From the NCBI GenBank assembly GCA_018384465.1, contig JAHAYQ010000051.1:1-7413 (forward strand): a DNA stretch of 7,413 nucleotides, given 5' to 3'. Position numbers and translations under genes: made by a program. Each line of letters opens with the position of its first letter. Positions within the stretch are counted from its first letter, which is position 1. The notes below the pieces were generated by a model, which was not told the origin of the DNA, searched no databases, and saw nothing but the letters and a program-made list of their open reading frames with translations. This document shows, piece after piece, positions 6,691 to 7,413 of this stretch. Source of the stretch: Myroides sp. (GTDB lineage: Bacteria > Bacteroidota > Bacteroidia > Flavobacteriales > Flavobacteriaceae).

Positions 6691-7296
6691 ATGAGAAATT
6701 TAGCTTTAACGTTAGTAACGTTGTTTACTGTATGTTTAGGCACAGAAGTAACTGCCCAAACGGCAACTAAAAAAGTTACAACTGTGAAAACTTCGCAAAA
6801 GGCAAAAGAAGAAGCTACAATTGCAAGCATTAATAAAAAAATGAACGCAATTGACAATGACTTAGATAATAAAGCTCCTAAAGTAGAAACCAAATACTGT
6901 TATTTAACAGAGCAATTGTTGAATGTAGCGAATGATTATCAAGGAATTCGTTATCAATGGGGTGGTATGTCACGTTCTGGCATGGATTGTTCAGGGTTTG
7001 TAAAGACAGCTTTTAACCAATTCAGTATCGACTTGCCAAGAACTTCAAGAGAAATGGCTTCAAGAGGTGAGCGTGTTTCAAGAAACGAAGCGAAGCCAGG
7101 TGATTTAATTTTCTTTAAAAATGGTGGATCTCGCGTTATTAATCATGTAGGAATTGTTATTGAAGTAGATGGCGATGATATTAAATTTATCCATTCTGCT
7201 ACTTCTAAAGGAGTTTCTATTAATTCTACAAAAGAGGCGTATTACAGCAGAGGTTTTGTACAAGTTAATCGCGTGTACGACAGACAAGTATTATAG
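6691..7296 (+). CDS. Secreted NlpC/P60 (C40) cell-wall peptidase
   Basis: This is probably a peptidoglycan endopeptidase cutting gamma-D-Glu–diaminopimelate type bonds, exported across the inner membrane. Of 201 aa, residues 1-22 form a signal peptide with cleavage expected after VTA (22) before QT. Cys15 follows Val, so a lipobox is unlikely. A Lys/Thr/Ala-rich linker (about 23-66) leads to a single NlpC/P60 domain (about 70-197). The catalytic residues are visible: C100 in GMDCSGFV, H152 in INHVGIV and H168 in FIHSAT. YQWGGMSRSG (88-97), LPRTS (115-119) and PGDLIFF (136-142) are further family marks. No SH3 or LysM domain is present, so targeting must come from elsewhere. It has its own promoter upstream and ends in TAG 51 bp before the next gene. 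It resembles E. coli MepS in size and domain, but without the lipid anchor. Confidence 0.93.
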   Translation: MRNLALTLVTLFTVCLGTEVTAQTATKKVTTVKTSQKAKEEATIASINKKMNAIDNDLDNKAPKVETKYCYLTEQLLNVANDYQGIRYQWGGMSRSGMDCSGFVKTAFNQFSIDLPRTSREMASRGERVSRNEAKPGDLIFFKNGGSRVINHVGIVIEVDGDDIKFIHSATSKGVSINSTKEAYYSRGFVQVNRVYDRQVL

Positions 7297-7323
7297 TTAG
7301 TTATTACATATTCAAAAATTTCA

Positions 7324-7331
7324 TACCTTTA
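7324..7331 (+). promoter_or_regulatory. Possible -7 element before comEC
   Basis: TACCTTTA fits TAnnTTT(G/A) 16 bp before the presumed comEC ATG, implying a leader of about 10 nt. No clear TTG sits 17-19 bp upstream, so this is weak. The remaining gap from 7297 holds nothing else I recognise. Confidence 0.3.
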
Positions 7332-7347
7332 AATTGTGAAGAAGGTA

Positions 7348-7413
7348 ATGAAATATCCAATTTATCCCATTACATTTTCTTATGTCAGTGGGATTTTTTG
7401 TAGCCACTATTTT
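7348..7413 (+). CDS. comEC: Start of a ComEC/Rec2-family DNA uptake channel, 3' end cut by window edge
   Basis: Only 22 codons are visible. They begin MKYPIYPITFSY and continue with a hydrophobic VSGIF segment, which resembles the N-terminal membrane segment of Bacteroidota ComEC proteins (a short basic start, then hydrophobic residues with a Pro and a Gly-Ile pair). ComEC forms the inner-membrane channel for single-stranded DNA during natural transformation. The assignment also rests on my recollection that comEC follows lpxB and an NlpC/P60 gene in flavobacteria. The ATG at 7348 is preferred; a GTG at 7336 would add four residues (VKKV). The visible part alone cannot prove the family. Confidence 0.5.
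   Translation, partial: MKYPIYPITFSYVSGIFCSHYF
7364..7399 (+). terminator. Terminator-like hairpin with T-run inside the comEC start
   Basis: ATCCCA (7364-7369) pairs with TGGGAT (7389-7394). Inside it, ACAT (7372-7375) pairs with ATGT (7382-7385) around a TTTCTT loop, with a 2x3 internal bulge between the stems. A run of six T follows directly (7394-7399). This has the shape of an intrinsic terminator for transcripts coming from the peptidase gene, but it lies within the first 17 codons of the presumed comEC. It may act as an attenuator or be coincidental. Confidence 0.4.

Noticed and set aside
6684..6893. Minus-strand frame of 69 codons with a hydrophobic translation, opposite the signal peptide region of the peptidase.
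   Set aside because: The hydrophobicity is the mirror of the real gene's codons, and the plus-strand frame has a full catalytic domain.

Overview
The window looks like a core-chromosome segment of a Bacteroidota bacterium, most likely a Flavobacteriaceae member (Flavobacterium/Myroides-like). The signs are strong AT richness, start codons preceded by A/T-rich sequence rather than Shine-Dalgarno motifs, a clean TAnnTTTG promoter element, and the gene order surE – small membrane protein – lpxB – NlpC/P60 – comEC, which I recall from flavobacterial genomes. No mobile element, CRISPR array, tRNA or rRNA was found.

Layout from left to right. (1) Bases 1-969 (+) hold lpxK, the lipid A 4'-kinase, cut at its 5' end by the window edge. 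(2) It converges, with a 10-bp gap, on a minus-strand pair: a DppC/OppC-type ABC permease (980-2080) downstream of prc, a tail-specific periplasmic protease (2117-4228). The 36-bp gap suggests prc and the permease are co-transcribed. (3) A 209-bp divergent intergenic region (4229-4437) separates prc from surE and contains a nested inverted-repeat structure. (4) surE, a 91-aa unknown membrane protein and lpxB (4438-6586, +) form a tightly coupled operon in which both junctions are 1-nt TAATG stop/start overlaps. (5) A promoter with a perfect TATATTTG element drives a secreted NlpC/P60 peptidase (6691-7296). (6) The last 66 bases appear to be the start of comEC, the DNA-uptake channel, and carry a terminator-like hairpin.

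Most genes concern the cell envelope. LpxB and LpxK act in the same stretch of lipid A synthesis: LpxB forms the disaccharide-1-phosphate, which LpxK then phosphorylates. Prc and the NlpC/P60 enzyme belong to families that are linked in E. coli, where Prc degrades the NlpC/P60 endopeptidase MepS. SurE is a nucleotidase, and the small membrane protein between surE and lpxB has no function I can name.

This is mainly a conserved housekeeping region, and I see no obvious new defence or mobile system. The items most worth a second look are the coupled small membrane protein, the hairpin between prc and surE, the possible Prc–NlpC/P60 link, and the hairpin at the comEC start.
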